A stretch of DNA of 6,112 nt, taken from the NCBI GenBank assembly GCA_028691155.1, contig JAQUZV010000138.1:1-6112 (forward strand), in the 5' to 3' direction. This DNA comes from Victivallales bacterium (lineage in GTDB: Bacteria; Verrucomicrobiota; Lentisphaeria; Victivallales; SZUA-371). Under the pieces are notes generated by a model. It was given only the letters and a program-made list of their open reading frames with translations. It was not told where the DNA came from and searched no databases. The translations under genes were made by a program, and so were the position numbers. Below are positions 5,081 to 6,112 of this stretch, in pieces (the first letter of the stretch is position 1; each line of letters starts with the position of its first letter).

Positions 5081-5803
5081 TTAGCGGCGGCCGCCGAAAA
5101 GGCGGAGCATAAAGAGGAACATATTGATAAAATCCAAATAGAGGCTCAAAGCGCCGATTACGGCGTATTTGCCGGTTTCTTCCCGGGTCATGGCGGTTGC
5201 TCCCAGCTTTTTCAGACTTTGGGTATCGTAGGCGGTCAGTCCGGCAAACAGGATAATTCCGACGATGGAGATGCCGGTTTCGAGTGCGGTACTGCCGGCA
5301 AAAATATTGACGAGCATGGCGACGATCAGACCGACCAACGCATATAAACCGAAGACGCCGATCCAGTTCAGGTCGCGACGGATGAAATAGCCGATCAAAC
5401 TCATGATTCCGAATGCCCCGGCCGCCGAAAAAAAGGCGATGGCAATCGAACTCTGAGTATAAGCCAGAAAAATACAGGCCATCGTGACCCCGTTCAGTAC
5501 CGAATAGGCGATAAACCCGGCGGTAGCGGTGGCCGCCGACATTTTTTTGATGCCGAGACTCAGGATGAATACCAACCCCAGTTCCGCCAGCAACAGAACC
5601 ATGAACAATCCCCGGTTGGCAATGAAAATCTTCATCAGATTTTCACTTCCGGCGATAAAATAGGCAATAATGGCGGTCAGCGCCAGTCCGGCTCCCATCA
5701 ACAGATAGACCCGGTTCATAAAACTGTAAATTGGACGGGCGGCGGCATTTTCTTTCGCCAAGTCATGGCCACGGTAAGTACCGACATCGTAATCGCGTAA
5801 CAT
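5081..5803 (-). CDS. Bax inhibitor-1/YccA family integral membrane protein
   Basis: This inner-membrane protein has 240 residues and seven hydrophobic segments: about 28-51, 63-84, 91-115, 119-141, 147-170, 175-193 and 213-236. Family hallmarks near the C-terminus are FAGLTAYDTQSLKKL (186-200) and GALSLYLDFINMFLFMLRLF (217-236). D193 in YDTQ and D224 in LYLDF correspond in position to the di-aspartyl pair that gates calcium leak in the structurally studied Bacillus homologue YetJ. Bacterial members (YbhL, YccA, YetJ) are linked to pH-dependent calcium leak or to modulation of the FtsH protease. The role here is unassigned. The cytoplasmic N-terminus (1-27) is polar. The ATG at 5803 follows GGAGGA with eight to nine bases of spacing. 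It is co-oriented with the cupin lipoprotein 67 bases downstream. Confidence 0.93.
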   Translation of the reverse strand: MLRDYDVGTYRGHDLAKENAAARPIYSFMNRVYLLMGAGLALTAIIAYFIAGSENLMKIFIANRGLFMVLLLAELGLVFILSLGIKKMSAATATAGFIAYSVLNGVTMACIFLAYTQSSIAIAFFSAAGAFGIMSLIGYFIRRDLNWIGVFGLYALVGLIVAMLVNIFAGSTALETGISIVGIILFAGLTAYDTQSLKKLGATAMTREETGKYAVIGALSLYLDFINMFLFMLRLFGGRR

Positions 5804-6112
5804 TTTTCGTATCCTCCATAATTGATCACAAGATAAAGAGTAAAACCAATATTCAATGATATAACGTAATATTTTCCACGGGAAATTGCAATGTTTTTAC
5901 GCCATATTCTGGCGGGAAGAGCAAAAAATACTATTTTGCTCCGACCGCAAAGAGTTCTACTCCCATGAGTACGGGTCCATTATGATCTTGGCGTGGGGAC
6001 CGAGGATGGAAGTCTCAATGCCGGTGAAGGTAAGTATGGAATAAACCGAAGGGCATTTCTATAAAGATGTTAAAAAAGTAGTAGGTGTGGATATTGGTGC
6101 TGGTTTTATAAG
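5804..6112. other. AT-richer right-hand flank without a confident gene
   Basis: The first part (5804-5880) should contain the leftward promoter of the BI-1 gene. TATATC (minus 5863-5858), TTGAAT (minus 5856-5851) and TTGCAA (5886-5891) are visible but do not combine into a good pair. A hairpin GAGCAAAA (5919-5926) with TTTTGCTC (5934-5941) has a 7-base loop and no T-run. From 5865 to the edge the plus strand has protein-like open stretches in two frames, interrupted by stops and lacking a convincing start with SD. I cannot name any gene here. Confidence 0.4.
5919..5941. repeat. 8-bp inverted repeat GAGCAAAA/TTTTGCTC
   Basis: The arms at 5919-5926 and 5934-5941 are perfect complements around AATACTA. 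The repeat lies 116 bases upstream of the BI-1 start. It could be a DNA-binding site or the hairpin of a transcript entering from the right. Nothing downstream on either strand makes it an intrinsic terminator. Confidence 0.4.

Overview
The window looks chromosomal and comes from a moderately GC-rich, probably Gram-negative bacterium. It carries gyrA, a thiamin gene pair, two lipoproteins with clear lipoboxes and a Bax-inhibitor-1-like membrane protein. The style of the GyrA N-terminus and of the proteins around it reminds me of the PVC group (Lentisphaerota/Kiritimatiellota). That is an impression from the sequence, not a search result. ThiH, the oxygen-sensitive radical-SAM route to dehydroglycine, suggests an anaerobic or facultative lifestyle.

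Layout, left to right. Positions 1-816 (minus) hold the first 272 codons of gyrA, running off the left edge. Positions 817-1169 form a divergent regulatory region with a possible curved-DNA/UP-element promoter and a well-conserved TPP riboswitch (about 1017-1100). A visible expression platform after the aptamer can hide the thiG ribosome-binding site. thiG (1170-1943) and thiH (1955-3067) follow on the plus strand, with the thiH Shine-Dalgarno overlapping the thiG stop codon. After 57 bases comes an unrecognised lipoprotein gene (3125-4207), possibly co-transcribed. Positions 4208-4341 are a convergent intergenic region full of GC-rich inverted repeats. On the minus strand lie a lipoprotein with a degenerate cupin-like domain (4342-5013) and, upstream of it, a seven-helix BI-1/YccA-family protein (5081-5803). 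The last 309 bases are AT-richer, contain no confident gene, and show a hairpin and short protein-like open stretches that may be decayed coding sequence.

How the genes work together. ThiH cleaves tyrosine to dehydroglycine, and ThiG condenses this with deoxyxylulose 5-phosphate and ThiS-thiocarboxylate sulfur to make the thiazole phosphate of thiamin. The TPP aptamer closes the feedback loop. Its conserved 3' strand and the thiG SD region are near-copies that compete for the same short complementary segment, giving a readable translational on/off switch. ThiS, ThiF, ThiC and ThiE are not in the window and must lie elsewhere if the pathway is complete. The cupin lipoprotein and BI-1 genes share a strand, but a perfect TATAAT between them suggests the lipoprotein has its own promoter.

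I found no CRISPR array, tRNA, rRNA, insertion sequence or defence system. The most informative items are the switch mechanism, the two uncharacterised lipoproteins and the odd right-hand edge.
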